Positions 25,920-36,222 of a DNA stretch of 64,000 bases are shown here, one piece after another. The stretch lies in the NCBI RefSeq assembly GCF_039839785.1, contig NZ_JBDOQT010000001.1, positions 2,914,001 to 2,978,000 of the forward strand, written 5' to 3'. Both the position numbers and the translations under genes were made by a program. Within the stretch, counting starts at the first letter, position 1; each line of letters starts with the position of its first letter. The DNA comes from Pelagibius sp. CAU 1746. GTDB lineage: Bacteria; Pseudomonadota; Alphaproteobacteria; Kiloniellales; Kiloniellaceae. The notes beneath the pieces are model-generated. The model searched no databases. It was not told the DNA's origin and was given only the letters and a program-made list of their open reading frames with translations.

Positions 25920-28900
25920 ATGGATGGTCTGAAACGGCAGGGACCGGAGGATGCACGGTCGCCTGAGGGTGGTGTTGATCTGGGCGGCCTGACCGGCAGC
26001 GCCTTTGAACACCTTCCTGTCCCCGTGGCTCTGGGCCTGTGGCGCGGCGGCGCGGCTGAGCCGGAACTCCTCTATGGCAACGGCGCCTTTGAGCGCTTGT
26101 TTGCCGGCCGGTTTCCGTCCGTCCTTCCAAGCTACCTGGGCGACCTGGCGGCGGCGCGATCCGATCTGGAGCAGCGCCGCGTGAGCGGCCGGTTCGGCGC
26201 CGGCGAGGCTTTTACCGAAACCCTGACCCTGGCCGTGCCGGGGGTGGGGGCCGTCGCTGCAGCCTGTCAATGGACCCCCTTGCCGCTGCCGGCGGACGAA
26301 GGCGGGTACTGGAGTGCCACCCTGACGGTTCGGGCGCAGACAGATCACGAGAGCGAAACGCCACGTGACAGCTCCGACCGCCTGGCTGCGATCTTCGAAT
26401 ATTCCCCCGTCGATATCTGCCTGAAGGATGCCCAGGGCCGCTACGTTCAGGTCAGCAAGCGGTTCGAAGAGGTTTACGGGGTCACCAACGCAGAGATCAA
26501 AGGCAAGTTGCCCATCGATGTCGGGGTCGATCCGGGTTGGGCGGAGAAGGTTACCGAAGCCGATAACATCGTGCTGTCGACGGGCAAGCCCTTGGCCTAT
26601 GAGGAGACCATTCCCCTGCGCCAAGGCGTCGTCGAAGGTTTCACCGTCAAGTTTCCTCTCATCGGCGCCGGTGGCGAGCTGCAGGGCATCGGCACCATCT
26701 GCACGGACATAACCGAGCGCAAGGAGGCTGAGCGGGCCTTGGCGCGCAGCGAGCGGGAGGCGGCGCACTCCAAGGCGCTGCTGTCAGAAGCGATCAAGAG
26801 CATGACGGACGGCTTCGTCTGGTTTGACAGCGAAGGCCGCCTGGTGCTCTGCAATCAAAAGTACCGTGATCTGTATCCGAAGTTGGCCGGTGCGCTCAAA
26901 GCCGGCGCCGCTTATGCCGATCTGATGAAACTGGCTTTCGAGCGCGACCAGTTTGCGGTCTTGGCGGGCTTCGATGAACTGAACGGCATCGGCGATGCCG
27001 CGGTCGCCCATGTCTTCGGTAAGCATCCAACCTTCCGTACCAAGACCAGCGAAGGGCGATGGATCGAGGCGCGCAACCATCCACTGGAGACCGGCGGCTT
27101 CATCGGTATTCGTTTCGACGTGACCGAACAGGTCGCGGCGGAGGATGCCTTGAAGGAGAGCGAGCAGCGCTTCAAGGACTTTGCTCAATCGGGCCCCGGC
27201 GGTTTCTGGGAGATGGACGAAAGCCTGCGCCTGTGTTCCTTCCTGGACGTCCAGACCGAGGCCGGGCGCTCACGCCCCATGGCGAGCGAAGCGACGGGCC
27301 GGACCCTCTGGGAGCTTTTCGCCGCCGATGCCGAGGACGAAGGGTATTGGCGCCGGCTGCGCGAGAGGCTCGAGAGGCGGCGGTCGATCAAGGACCTGCG
27401 CACGGTTTTCGTCAGCAAGGAGGGGGAACGTTTCTACTGGCGCATCAACGGGAAGCCTTTCTACGACCGTACGGGCCGCTTCAGGGGCTACCGCGGCGTG
27501 GCGGAGGACGAGAGCGCCGAGGTGCGGGCGCGGCAGCGGGCCGAGGCGGCGGAGGAACGCCTGATCGACGCCATCGAGTCGATCTCCGGCGGCTTTGCTC
27601 TTTTCGATGCCGACGACCGTTTGGTGCTCTGCAATCAAACCTATCGCAACCGTGCCATCGGCGACGGAAGACATATCTACCCTGGTGCCACGTTCGAAGA
27701 GATCGCCCGCGTGAACGTCGACCAGGGGTGCGTTACCGGCTTGGCCGGCGAGGCGGAGAAGGAGGCGTGGATGCAGCGGCGCCTGCGCGCCCACCACGCC
27801 GCGGAAGGCGATTTCGAGATCGCTTGGCACGACGGGCGCGTCTACCAGATGACGGAGCGCCGCACCCACGACGGCGGCGTGGCCAGCGTCTCTACCGATA
27901 TCACCGAGCTCAAGCGGGCGCGGGAAATCGCCGAGCAGGCAAACCAGGCCAAGACGCGGTTCCTCGCGGCGGCCAGCCACGACCTGCGGCAACCGCTGCA
28001 TGCCATCGAGCTTTTCGTCGCGGCGCTGGCGGCTACTGCCGACGATGACGAAACCCACGGTATCATCAGTGACCTGCGAGAAGCGTCCAACGCGGCGGGA
28101 CGTCTGCTCAATGCCATGCAAGATGTCTCGGAGCTGGAAAGCGGCAAGCTGGAATGCCGTTTCATGCAGTTTCCTGTGCAGCAGCTCCTGGATCGTATGG
28201 TCCGGGTCTATGGACCGCAGGCGCGCGAACGCGGCCTGGAACTGAAGATGGTGCCGTCCAGCCAGGTCGTCTATAGCGATCCCAACCTGTTGGAACGAAT
28301 TCTCGGGAACCTGCTCTCCAACGCGGTGCGATATACCCCGGCGGGCCGGGTGCTGCTCGGCTGCCGGCGCAGAAACGACAAGCTGCGTATCGAGGTTTGG
28401 GATACGGGACTGGGAATCCCGGAGGGAGAGCGGCAGAGAATTTTCGAGGAGTTCCACCAGCTCGACAACCCGGCACGCGAACGCCGGCGGGGGATCGGAC
28501 TTGGTCTCTCCATCGTCAGGCGTCTGGCCAGCACCCTGGGGCATGAAATCTTCCTGCATTCGGTGCGTGGCCAGGGAAGTGTGTTTGCGGTACAGCTGGA
28601 CCTGACTGGGAAGTCGGTCGCTTTGTCTCACAGGAGCGGCAAGCGGGACCGCGCGGGGGTAAAGTCGAACGCCACGGTGCTGGTTATCGACGATGACCGC
28701 CAAGTGCGAAAAGGCATGGTCCGTGCGCTCGAGTCCTGGGGATGCCGGGTGGCGGCGGCGGGCGACTACGACGCCGCGGCCGACATCGTGGCCGCCGCAC
28801 CCGACGCCTTCGACCTGATTATCGCCGACTACCGCCTGCCCAACGCCTGCAACGGCGTGCGCGCAGCCGGCCGGTTGCGGGTCCTCTGCAAGCGGATGGT

Positions 28901-29063
28901 GCCGGTCCTGATCGTCACCGCGGATCAGGGCGAGGAGGAGATGCGGGAGATCACCGAAGAGGGCTTCCCGACGCTTCAGAAGCCCGTCGATCCGGAAGCC
29001 TTGGCACTTGCCGTGCGTAACCTCCTCGAAGACTTCGCAGTGTCGGAGGCGCAGGTGTCCTGA
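25920..29063 (+). CDS. Four-PAS hybrid sensor histidine kinase/response regulator
   Basis: A 1047-residue signalling protein. After about 150 N-terminal residues come four PAS-type sensor segments starting near residues 157, 295, 419 and 560; the second and fourth share LVLCNQ and look like duplicated PAS-7 domains. Then a HisKA domain with phosphoacceptor His687 in ASHDLRQPLHAIELF, a HATPase domain (NLLSNAVRYTPAG, DTGLGIPEGE, GIGLGLSIV) and a receiver domain with Asp970 in IIADYRLP. The H-box with RQPLHA is typical of the NahK/ErcS-prime group. No membrane segments: a cytoplasmic sensor. No regulator gene is adjacent; the target is unknown. Confidence 0.92.
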   Translation: MDGLKRQGPEDARSPEGGVDLGGLTGSAFEHLPVPVALGLWRGGAAEPELLYGNGAFERLFAGRFPSVLPSYLGDLAAARSDLEQRRVSGRFGAGEAFTETLTLAVPGVGAVAAACQWTPLPLPADEGGYWSATLTVRAQTDHESETPRDSSDRLAAIFEYSPVDICLKDAQGRYVQVSKRFEEVYGVTNAEIKGKLPIDVGVDPGWAEKVTEADNIVLSTGKPLAYEETIPLRQGVVEGFTVKFPLIGAGGELQGIGTICTDITERKEAERALARSEREAAHSKALLSEAIKSMTDGFVWFDSEGRLVLCNQKYRDLYPKLAGALKAGAAYADLMKLAFERDQFAVLAGFDELNGIGDAAVAHVFGKHPTFRTKTSEGRWIEARNHPLETGGFIGIRFDVTEQVAAEDALKESEQRFKDFAQSGPGGFWEMDESLRLCSFLDVQTEAGRSRPMASEATGRTLWELFAADAEDEGYWRRLRERLERRRSIKDLRTVFVSKEGERFYWRINGKPFYDRTGRFRGYRGVAEDESAEVRARQRAEAAEERLIDAIESISGGFALFDADDRLVLCNQTYRNRAIGDGRHIYPGATFEEIARVNVDQGCVTGLAGEAEKEAWMQRRLRAHHAAEGDFEIAWHDGRVYQMTERRTHDGGVASVSTDITELKRAREIAEQANQAKTRFLAAASHDLRQPLHAIELFVAALAATADDDETHGIISDLREASNAAGRLLNAMQDVSELESGKLECRFMQFPVQQLLDRMVRVYGPQARERGLELKMVPSSQVVYSDPNLLERILGNLLSNAVRYTPAGRVLLGCRRRNDKLRIEVWDTGLGIPEGERQRIFEEFHQLDNPARERRRGIGLGLSIVRRLASTLGHEIFLHSVRGQGSVFAVQLDLTGKSVALSHRSGKRDRAGVKSNATVLVIDDDRQVRKGMVRALESWGCRVAAAGDYDAAADIVAAAPDAFDLIIADYRLPNACNGVRAAGRLRVLCKRMVPVLIVTADQGEEEMREITEEGFPTLQKPVDPEALALAVRNLLEDFAVSEAQVS

Positions 29064-29091
29064 ACGTCGGGCGACAGGTTTTGAGGCATCG

Positions 29092-30540
29092 ATGACTGGC
29101 TGGTTTGCGGACAACCTATCGCTGGGCCTTGGCGGACTGGCGGTATTCATACACCTGTCCGGTATCGCCTCTGCACTGCACGCCGCCATGCGCACTCGCA
29201 CGGCGCAGGGGGCGGTGGCTTGGTCGATCCTGCTGGTCACCTTCCCTTATGTCGCGCTGCCGCTCTACTGGGTTTTCGGGCGTGGTAAGTTCCACGGCTA
29301 CGTCGCTGCCCGGCGCTCCGGCGACCTGGAAATTCACCACGTGGCAGCGACCCTGCAGCAGCGCCTGGCGTCGCAGCACAGGGCCGCGTTGCCACAGGGG
29401 GCCGAGTCGTTGCCGGTCTTCGAGAAACTCGCCGGAACGCCGTTCTGCCGAGGCAACGAAGTGGAGATCTTGAAGAACGGCGAGGCCGCCTATGGGACCA
29501 TGTTCTCGGCTATCGACGCGGCGCGCGCCTATGTCCTGCTGCAAGTCTACCTGCTGCGCGACGACGACCTGGGAAGGGATCTCAAGGCGCGCCTGGCCCG
29601 GCGGGCGCAAGACGGCCTGCGGGTCCTGCTGCTCTACGACGAGATCGGCAGCTATGGTTTGCCGCGCAGCTATGTCAGGGAACTCCAGGATGCGGGCGCG
29701 ACAGTTGCCCCTTTCGGGACGACCCAGGGGCCGGTCAACCGTTTTCAACTGAATTTCCGCAATCATCGTAAGATCCTGGTGGTGGACGGCCGCGAAGCTT
29801 TTGTCGGCGGATTGAATTTTGGAGATGAATATCTGGGGCGGAACGTCAGCTACGGGCCTTGGCGGGATACTCATCTGCGGATTTTCGGGCCGGTGGTGCA
29901 GGCGGTCCAGCTTTCCTTCGTCGAGGACTGGTTTTGGGCTACCCGAGAAGTCCCGGAGCTGGCTTGGGAGACCGAGGCTGCGCAGCAGAGCGATGTCGCC
30001 GTGCTGGCCCTGCCGACAGGGCCGGCCGATTTGCAGGATAGCTGCGAGCTGTTCTTCCTGGAGGCGATCCGTAGCGCCAGGAAGCGGATCTGGTTGGCCA
30101 GTCCCTATTTCGCGCCGGACGAACAGATCATGGCTGCCTTGGAGCTGGCGCGCCTGCGCGGGGTTGAGGTTCGTCTTTTGCTGCCCGGGCGGGCCGAACA
30201 CCGGATCGTGCATATGGCGGGTTTTGCTTACTACCCGGCCGCCGAGCGTGTGGGGATCCAGATCTATCGCTATCAGCCCGGATTCCTCCATCAGAAGGTC
30301 CTGCTGGTTGACGATACCCTGGCGTCGGTCGGCACGGCGAACCTCGACAATCGATCCTTCCGCCTGAATTTCGAGCTGTCGATCCTGATCTGGGATCACC
30401 GCTTCGCATTGCAGATCGAGAAGATGCTGTTGGAGGACTTCGCGCAAAGTCGAAAGGTCGCGGCCGGCGAATTGGACGATCAACCCATCTGGTTCCGCAT
30501 CGGAGTCAGCCTGTCCAGGCTGCTGGGGCCAGTGCTGTAG
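29092..30540 (+). CDS. cls: Cardiolipin synthase
   Basis: Phospholipase D-family enzyme that joins two phosphatidylglycerols to cardiolipin in the inner membrane. The 482-residue protein has two N-terminal membrane helices (AVFIHLSGIASAL; AWSILLVTFPYVALPLYWVFG) and both HKD catalytic motifs: H225-RKILVVD and H400-QKVLLVD, each followed by GGLNF or GTANLDNRS. ATG 29092 is 28 bases after the kinase stop. Its stop codon lies in a hairpin shared with convergent tadC. Confidence 0.93.
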   Translation: MTGWFADNLSLGLGGLAVFIHLSGIASALHAAMRTRTAQGAVAWSILLVTFPYVALPLYWVFGRGKFHGYVAARRSGDLEIHHVAATLQQRLASQHRAALPQGAESLPVFEKLAGTPFCRGNEVEILKNGEAAYGTMFSAIDAARAYVLLQVYLLRDDDLGRDLKARLARRAQDGLRVLLLYDEIGSYGLPRSYVRELQDAGATVAPFGTTQGPVNRFQLNFRNHRKILVVDGREAFVGGLNFGDEYLGRNVSYGPWRDTHLRIFGPVVQAVQLSFVEDWFWATREVPELAWETEAAQQSDVAVLALPTGPADLQDSCELFFLEAIRSARKRIWLASPYFAPDEQIMAALELARLRGVEVRLLLPGRAEHRIVHMAGFAYYPAAERVGIQIYRYQPGFLHQKVLLVDDTLASVGTANLDNRSFRLNFELSILIWDHRFALQIEKMLLEDFAQSRKVAAGELDDQPIWFRIGVSLSRLLGPVL

Positions 30541-30560
30541 GCGCTGCGGCGGCGCCTACA
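30536..30560. terminator. Inverted repeat covering the stop codons of convergent cls and tadC
   Basis: Perfect 9-base arms TGTAGGCGC (30536-30544) and GCGCCTACA (30552-30560) with a 7-base loop. The cls TAG (30538-30540) is in the left arm and the tadC stop (30556-30558, TAG on the minus strand) in the right arm. It could serve transcripts from both directions, but neither side has a T-run, so efficient intrinsic termination is not assured. Confidence 0.5.
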
Positions 30561-31530
30561 TATTGCTGAGCGCGTCGATCGTCCGCAAGATGGCCGGACC
30601 GATCAGGACGACGAAGAGCGGAGGCAGGATGAAGACGATCATCGGCACCGTCAGCAGGGCGGGCAGCCGGGCTGCTTTTTCCTCCGCCTTCATGGCGCGC
30701 TCCTCACGGGATTCCGCTGAAAGCACCCGTAGGGATTGAGCCAGAGGCGTGCCGTAGCGTTCGGCCTGAACCAAGGTTCCGACCACGCCGCGCAGCACCG
30801 ACAGGTCGGATCGCTTGGCCATGTTTTGCATGGCCGTGCGGCGGTCGGGCAGAAAACCGAGCTCCAGGCCGGTCAGGCCGAATTCGTCAGAAAGCTCCGG
30901 CGACGTCTTCTCCATTTCCTCCGAAACGCGCATCAGGGTAGCGTCCAGGCTGAGACCCGCTTCCGCACAGATGACCATCAGGTCGAGCGCGTCGGGCAAG
31001 GACTTGCGGATCGCCTCGCGCCGCTTGGAGGCCTGGTTGTAGACCATAATGTCCGGAAGGTAGGCGCCCAGGACCGTGATGCCCAGAGCGGTCGCCGCCT
31101 TGGTTATGGGCTGAAGGTGGTAGGCGTCCAAACCATAGAGCATGAACACCGCGATGCCGCCGCTGACGAAGGGCAGGGCGAATTTGAAGAAGAAGAAGCG
31201 GACGAGGGCATCCTTGCTGCGCCAGCCGGCCTTGGTGAGCTTCTCCGACACCTTGTTGGCCTGGGCGCTGCGCAGAACCTTCAGACGTTCGACCACCTGG
31301 CGCATGAAGGTCATGCTGCCGACGTGGGCTTCGCGGCGGCGCGGCGTCATGACGCCGACGCGCATGTCCTGGCGCTGTCTGGCGATCAGCAGGGCGCGCT
31401 TGGCCGCCGTATCCCTGTGCAGCAGGGCGAACCATACCGCGAGGATGCTGACCAGCACCGACAGCGAAGTCATGACGACCAAGAGGTCCTCGACCGACAT
31501 GCCGCGGGGCAGAAGATCGTCGAAAGTCAT
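30556..31530 (-). CDS. tadC: Tad pilus assembly inner-membrane protein TadC
   Basis: GspF/TadC-type platform protein of the Flp pilus machine. 324 residues with an N-terminal membrane helix, a cytoplasmic domain (LPDALDLMVICAEAGLSLDATL, EFGLTGLELGFLPDRRTAMQNMAKR) and C-terminal helices. Its ATG overlaps the tadB stop by 4 bases. It is the last gene of the pilus operon. The usual downstream tadD, tadE, tadF and tadG are not here; cls follows convergently. Confidence 0.93.
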   Translation of the reverse strand: MTFDDLLPRGMSVEDLLVVMTSLSVLVSILAVWFALLHRDTAAKRALLIARQRQDMRVGVMTPRRREAHVGSMTFMRQVVERLKVLRSAQANKVSEKLTKAGWRSKDALVRFFFFKFALPFVSGGIAVFMLYGLDAYHLQPITKAATALGITVLGAYLPDIMVYNQASKRREAIRKSLPDALDLMVICAEAGLSLDATLMRVSEEMEKTSPELSDEFGLTGLELGFLPDRRTAMQNMAKRSDLSVLRGVVGTLVQAERYGTPLAQSLRVLSAESREERAMKAEEKAARLPALLTVPMIVFILPPLFVVLIGPAILRTIDALSNM

Positions 31531-32537
31531 ATCTCGAACTTCACCATCTTGTACATAACGCCGGCGCCGACGGCGAAGCTGGTCAGGCCGATGCCGACCA
31601 GGAACATGCCGCGGGGGTCGATCCAGAGCTCCGCGATGTAGGTCGGATTGATGAGATAGATGAGGAGCGCCATGATAAAGGGCAGGGACCCGATGATATA
31701 GGCACTGGCCTTGGCTTCGGAAGACAGCGCCTTGATCTTCAGTTTGAGCTGCCGGCGGCGGCGCAGCACGTCAGAGAGGTTGGCCAGGGTCTCTGCCAGA
31801 TTGCCGCCGGTCTCCGATTGGATCGCCAGGGCGATGGTGAAGAAGTTGAACTCCTGAATGTCCAGGCGGCGCGATGTCTCCCAGAGCGCTTCCTCCAGCT
31901 TGGCGCCGAGGCGCACGGAGTCGGTGACATTCTGCAGTTCCGTCCCGACGGGTGCGATAATCTCGGCCCCGGCGGTGCGGATCGATTCGGTGATCGGCAG
32001 GCCGGAGCGCAAACCGCGGACCATGAGGTCGATGGCCTCGGGGAAGTTAGCGATGAACTTGTTCCGGCGGCGCCTCAGCAGGAAGCCGACGACAGCATGG
32101 GGCAGCAGCACGGCGGCCAGCAGGCCGGCCAGCGCGCTCAACAGAAGCGGCGCCGTGTTGGTGAATTTCAAGAGACCGAAGGTGAATAATCCCAACAGGA
32201 TCGACGTCAGCACGTAGTTTCCCAACGTGGTTTTGAGGCCGGCGCTGGCCAGACGCAGGCGAAGTTTCTCAGGTTGCGGAATGAGGTGCTTGATGAGATT
32301 GTCGACGATCGGAATGCCGCTTTCGCCGGTGGCACGGCGGATCGAGATGATCTGCTCCGGCGTCATCTGAGGGGCATTGCTTTCCCTGACGCGATTGATG
32401 CGCCGCCGCGTCTGCTTGGCCGCGCCGCCGCCCCCAAAGACCAGTAGGAACAGCACGAGCGCGCCGAGGGCCGGGAGGCTCATCAGCACCCACTCGATCG
32501 GCACCGAGCCGAGCTGCATGGGAAGGTCTACGTTCAT
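31527..32537 (-). CDS. tadB: Tad pilus assembly inner-membrane protein TadB
   Basis: The partner platform protein of TadC, 336 residues. N-terminal membrane helix, then a basic loop (KQTRRRINRVRES) and the T2SF domain (NFPEAIDLMVRGLRSGLPITESI; EFNFFTIALAIQSETGGNLAE), and a terminal pair of membrane helices. Overlaps cpaF and tadC by 4 bases on either side, so the three are translationally coupled. Confidence 0.93.
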   Translation of the reverse strand: MNVDLPMQLGSVPIEWVLMSLPALGALVLFLLVFGGGGAAKQTRRRINRVRESNAPQMTPEQIISIRRATGESGIPIVDNLIKHLIPQPEKLRLRLASAGLKTTLGNYVLTSILLGLFTFGLLKFTNTAPLLLSALAGLLAAVLLPHAVVGFLLRRRRNKFIANFPEAIDLMVRGLRSGLPITESIRTAGAEIIAPVGTELQNVTDSVRLGAKLEEALWETSRRLDIQEFNFFTIALAIQSETGGNLAETLANLSDVLRRRRQLKLKIKALSSEAKASAYIIGSLPFIMALLIYLINPTYIAELWIDPRGMFLVGIGLTSFAVGAGVMYKMVKFEI

Positions 32538-34177
32538 CCCATGGCCTCGAGCAGCGGCTTATCAAGACTGAAGTAGGCGGCCTTGGGCGTGAAGTGGGGT
32601 CGAAGGCCGGAGGACTTGTAGCTTCCCAGCAGCAGGCCGTCCTTACCTTCGCCCTGGAATTCATAGGTGAAGAGGTTTTGGGTCGTGATGATCTCGCCTT
32701 CCATGCCGACGATCTCTTCCACATGGGTTACGCGGCGCATACCGTCGCGCATGCGCGAGACCTGGACGATCAAATCGACGGCGGAGGCGATCTGCGTGCG
32801 CACCGCCTTGGCCGGCAAGTTGATACCGGCTAGGCCGATCATGTTCTCGAGGCGGGTCATGGCCTCGCGCGGCCGGTTGGCGTGAAGCGTTCCGAGGGAG
32901 CCGTCGTGGCCGGTGTTCATGGCTTGTAGCATGTCAACGGCTTCAGCGCCGCGAACCTCGCCCAGGATAATCCGATCGGGACGCATACGCAGGGAGTTCT
33001 TCACCAGGTCCCGCATAGTGATCTCGCCGCTGCCCTCCAGGTTCGGCGGCCGGGTTTCCAGCCGGACCACGTGGGGCTGCTGGAGCTGAAGCTCGGCGGC
33101 GTCTTCAATGGTGACGATCCGCTCGCCGGGATCGATCAACTGAGACATGGCATTCAGCAGCGTCGTCTTACCCGAACCGGTGCCGCCGGAGATCAGGATG
33201 TTGAGGCGGCTGCGCGCGGCGATCTTCAGGACCGTTGCCATCGCGGCAGAGACGTTATTCTGCCTCTGCATCACGTCCAAGGTGATGCCTTTCTTGGAGA
33301 ACTTACGGATCGAGATGGAAGGTCCGTCGATCGCCAGGGGAGGGATGATGATATTGACGCGGCTGCCGTCAAGCAGGCGGGCATCTACAAGGGGCGTCGT
33401 TTCGTCGACGCGGCGCCCGATCTGCGAGACGATGCGCCGGGCGATATTCAGAACGTGCTCGTCGTTCTGAAAGGTGACGTCTGTCAGCTCCAGCTTGCCA
33501 CGGCGCTCCACATAGACCTGCTTGGGTCCATTGACCATGATGTCGGTAACGGCTTCGTCGGCCAGCAGCGGCTCCAGCGGCCCCAGGCCCAGCATATCGT
33601 CGAGCATGATGTCGACGATGGACTGCTGTTCGGGAGCGTTGAGGTTGAGTTTCTCGTCGAGGACGATCTCCCGGACGATCTCACCGATTTGGCGGGTCAG
33701 GTCCTCCCGCGGCAATTGAGAGGCGGCCGAGACGTCGAGACGCTCCATCACCAGGGGATGGACCTTGTTCTTGGCGGCGGTCACGGTGGGACTATGAGAT
33801 GTCGCCTTGGCTCGGTCGTGACCCTCGGGCGGCGTGGCCGATCCGGGTTGCGCTTCCGGGACCGTGCTGCTGTTCATCAGCTCCTGGCGTTCGTCCGGCT
33901 GCATGGCATTGCACTGCAGAAGCCAGTCGATCAGGCCGGTAACCAGCTTGCGCCGCTGCAGCAGCCCAAGCTTGGTGCCGCTGCGCTCGATCTCATAGGT
34001 AAGCAGGTTGCCGATCCGCAACGCCAGTTCGGGGCGCGGGATCGACGAAAGGTCGTCGTCCCCGATGAGGGAGAGAACCTTGGGCTGGAGCTGCCGGCGA
34101 TAGGCCTCTAGATTCTCGTCCGAGACCCCTTGCTCGCTCGCGGCGGGCGCCTTGTCTTCGTTGATAACCCCCGCCAC
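32534..34177 (-). CDS. cpaF: Tad/Flp pilus assembly ATPase CpaF (TadA)
   Basis: Secretion ATPase of the VirB11/TadA family that powers Flp pilus assembly. 547 residues: a variable N-terminal ~150 residues, the conserved TadA N-domain, Walker [14 protein letters not shown] near residue 331, an Asp box ([10 protein letters not shown]), and the Walker B region ([23 protein letters not shown]). The first ~150 residues are longer than in many CpaF proteins. Five bases after cpaE. Confidence 0.95.
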   Translation of the reverse strand: MAGVINEDKAPAASEQGVSDENLEAYRRQLQPKVLSLIGDDDLSSIPRPELALRIGNLLTYEIERSGTKLGLLQRRKLVTGLIDWLLQCNAMQPDERQELMNSSTVPEAQPGSATPPEGHDRAKATSHSPTVTAAKNKVHPLVMERLDVSAASQLPREDLTRQIGEIVREIVLDEKLNLNAPEQQSIVDIMLDDMLGLGPLEPLLADEAVTDIMVNGPKQVYVERRGKLELTDVTFQNDEHVLNIARRIVSQIGRRVDETTPLVDARLLDGSRVNIIIPPLAIDGPSISIRKFSKKGITLDVMQRQNNVSAAMATVLKIAARSRLNILISGGTGSGKTTLLNAMSQLIDPGERIVTIEDAAELQLQQPHVVRLETRPPNLEGSGEITMRDLVKNSLRMRPDRIILGEVRGAEAVDMLQAMNTGHDGSLGTLHANRPREAMTRLENMIGLAGINLPAKAVRTQIASAVDLIVQVSRMRDGMRRVTHVEEIVGMEGEIITTQNLFTYEFQGEGKDGLLLGSYKSSGLRPHFTPKAAYFSLDKPLLEAMG

Positions 34178-34182
34178 GACCG

Positions 34183-35493
34183 TCAGCCCTTCTTAAAGAG
34201 GCCGAAAAGCCCCGGCTTCTTCTTTTGCGAGGCAGTCTTCTTATCCGGTGCCTTGCCGCGCTTCATCTTGACCTTGCCCTTGGCTTTGCCTTTGGCCTTG
34301 TCCTGCTCGTCGTCTTGCTCAGGCAGATGAAGCTCGCTGACGAGCTTGCGCAGCGCCTTACAGACCTTCGCACGGGAATTGGTCTGGGCGAGAGGCTTGC
34401 CGGTATTGGCTGCGGCGTTGAAGACCTTCGGCTCGTCCGGCAACACCAGGTCGACCTTGTGCTCCAGCGCCTTCTGAAAATCCTTCAGTTGCATCGCCTG
34501 CTTGGGGCCCATGGCACGGTTGGCCACGACCCGCAGCGGCGTGTCCGGCGCCACTTCCTGGATGCCGCGGAGCAGGCGCAGAGAGTCGCGCAATCCGCCG
34601 AGAGAGAGCTCCGTCACCAGGACGATCTCGGTCGCCGCCTCGAAGACCCGACGCCGCACGGAGTAGGATGAGCGGGGGACGTCAACGACAATGTTGTCGT
34701 TGATTCGTCCCAGCGCCTCGAAAAGGGCGTCCACGGCATTGGGATTGTACTGGACCTCGGAGGTAAGGTTCTCCTCGGTCGCCATGATCGAAAGATGGTC
34801 CGTCAGCTTGGCGGTCGCACTGGCGATGAACAGGCCGTCGACGCGCGCCGGGTTCTCCAGCGCCTCACGCAGGCCGCGGGTCGGCTCCAGGTCGAGGGCG
34901 AGGGCGATGGTACCGAATTCCAGATCCAGATCGACCAGGGCCGTCTTGTACTTACGCTCTTCGCTGAGGATCCAGGCGATGTTGAGGGCGACCGTACTGG
35001 CGCCAACCCCGCCGCGCGAGCCGATGACCGCGATACGCGCCTTCTGCTCGGGAACGCTTTCGCTCTGATGATGGCTCTGCTGGGACTCCTCAGTGCGGTT
35101 CAGCGCCGACGCCAGGACCTTCTCCGTCAGCGGCTTCACCAGATAGTCGCTGGCGCCGGAGTCGACGATTTCGCGGTAGACCGCGATGTCATTGACGCTG
35201 CCGATCCCGATAACCTTGGTCCCGTCCGGAACCGCCGCAGTGAGCGACAACATGGCGGTTTGCGGCGAGACGGCTTCGGAGACGTCGACGATCAGCAGGG
35301 CGGGTGAAACGGTCCCCCCCAGGTACTCGATCGCCTGATTCGGGCCGCCGTCGCGAACCAGCGGCTCTGCGAAGTATTCCTTCAGCACCGAGGCAACGAC
35401 CGAGTGCGTCTGATTGTCGCCGACGAAGGCGACACATTCGGCGGCGATCGATTCGGCCGGGTGCTGTTCCAAGATGCGGTCAGCCATGCTCAT
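34183..35493 (-). CDS. cpaE: Pilus assembly protein CpaE (TadZ)
   Basis: Polar localisation factor of the Tad pilus, 436 residues. An N-terminal receiver-like domain (about 15-135), lacking an obvious phosphorylation site, precedes a ParA/MinD-like ATPase with the deviant Walker A GSRGGVGASTVALNIA near residue 155. The C-terminus is Lys-rich (KGKAKGKVKMKRGKAPDKK). Shares one base with cpaD. Confidence 0.93.
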   Translation of the reverse strand: MSMADRILEQHPAESIAAECVAFVGDNQTHSVVASVLKEYFAEPLVRDGGPNQAIEYLGGTVSPALLIVDVSEAVSPQTAMLSLTAAVPDGTKVIGIGSVNDIAVYREIVDSGASDYLVKPLTEKVLASALNRTEESQQSHHQSESVPEQKARIAVIGSRGGVGASTVALNIAWILSEERKYKTALVDLDLEFGTIALALDLEPTRGLREALENPARVDGLFIASATAKLTDHLSIMATEENLTSEVQYNPNAVDALFEALGRINDNIVVDVPRSSYSVRRRVFEAATEIVLVTELSLGGLRDSLRLLRGIQEVAPDTPLRVVANRAMGPKQAMQLKDFQKALEHKVDLVLPDEPKVFNAAANTGKPLAQTNSRAKVCKALRKLVSELHLPEQDDEQDKAKGKAKGKVKMKRGKAPDKKTASQKKKPGLFGLFKKG

Positions 35494-36212
35494 TAAGAAC
35501 CGGTGTCCTCTTCCTGAAGCTCGTCCTCCTTGCCTACGCGGTAGCGCAGGATGGACTCGCTATGCCGTTCGGCGTCTGCCGGCTCCAGCGTGCGGCCGCG
35601 CTCCAAGTCCGCCGGATCCGCGACCATGACGCCGAGGTTATAGGCATTGGCGCAGCCGAACCCTCGGGTGAAGTCCGGCCTGTCCGGTTCCAGGGGTTGC
35701 GGCTGGTTGCAGTCCGGAAGGATGGCCATGACTTTGGTCACCGTCAGGCCCACCTCGTCGTCCGCGAGGGCGCCGACACGGGCTTCCGCCGTATTCGCCA
35801 GGGTGCTTTGGTAGCCAAGGTCGGACAGCGCCAGCCGGACGGCCTCCAGGCGCTGCAGCGTCAAGCGGTCGTAAGTTGCCGGGGCGCTGCCGCTGCCGGC
35901 GACGCTGAGGCTGATCAGGCTGTTCGGATTCGGCGCCGCTTCCTCAAGCAGGCGCACGATGGCGCGCCGCGCCCTGCGATCGAGGACCGCTGCGCTGTCG
36001 TCGAAGGAAACGCGCTGCTCGAAAATGATGGTTTCTGCCTGGTTTTCCGGCGTCGCCGGAACCTGCTGCCACTTGCCGTTGTAGAACACGGAATTGATGG
36101 CGTCGGCGACCTTCTGTGCGCCTGGATCGCGATCCGGGTCGCCAGCGCAGCCAGCAGTGGCGAGCGCCAGACAGAAGAGGGCGGTAAAGCCGGATTTCTT
36201 ATGGCTCAGCAT
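35493..36212 (-). CDS. cpaD: Pilus biogenesis lipoprotein CpaD
   Basis: Outer-membrane-associated lipoprotein of the Tad secretin complex. The 239-residue protein has a lipoprotein signal with Cys22 in ATAGC. The conserved C-terminal part GCANAYNLGVMVADPADLERGR is the CpaD family signature. Ten bases after cpaC and overlapping cpaE by one base. Confidence 0.92.
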   Translation of the reverse strand: MLSHKKSGFTALFCLALATAGCAGDPDRDPGAQKVADAINSVFYNGKWQQVPATPENQAETIIFEQRVSFDDSAAVLDRRARRAIVRLLEEAAPNPNSLISLSVAGSGSAPATYDRLTLQRLEAVRLALSDLGYQSTLANTAEARVGALADDEVGLTVTKVMAILPDCNQPQPLEPDRPDFTRGFGCANAYNLGVMVADPADLERGRTLEPADAERHSESILRYRVGKEDELQEEDTGS

Positions 36213-36222
36213 TGCGGAGTCC

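Noticed and set aside
27270-29240. Antisense frame opposite the histidine kinase
   Set aside because: Shadow of a gene with complete kinase and receiver motifs.
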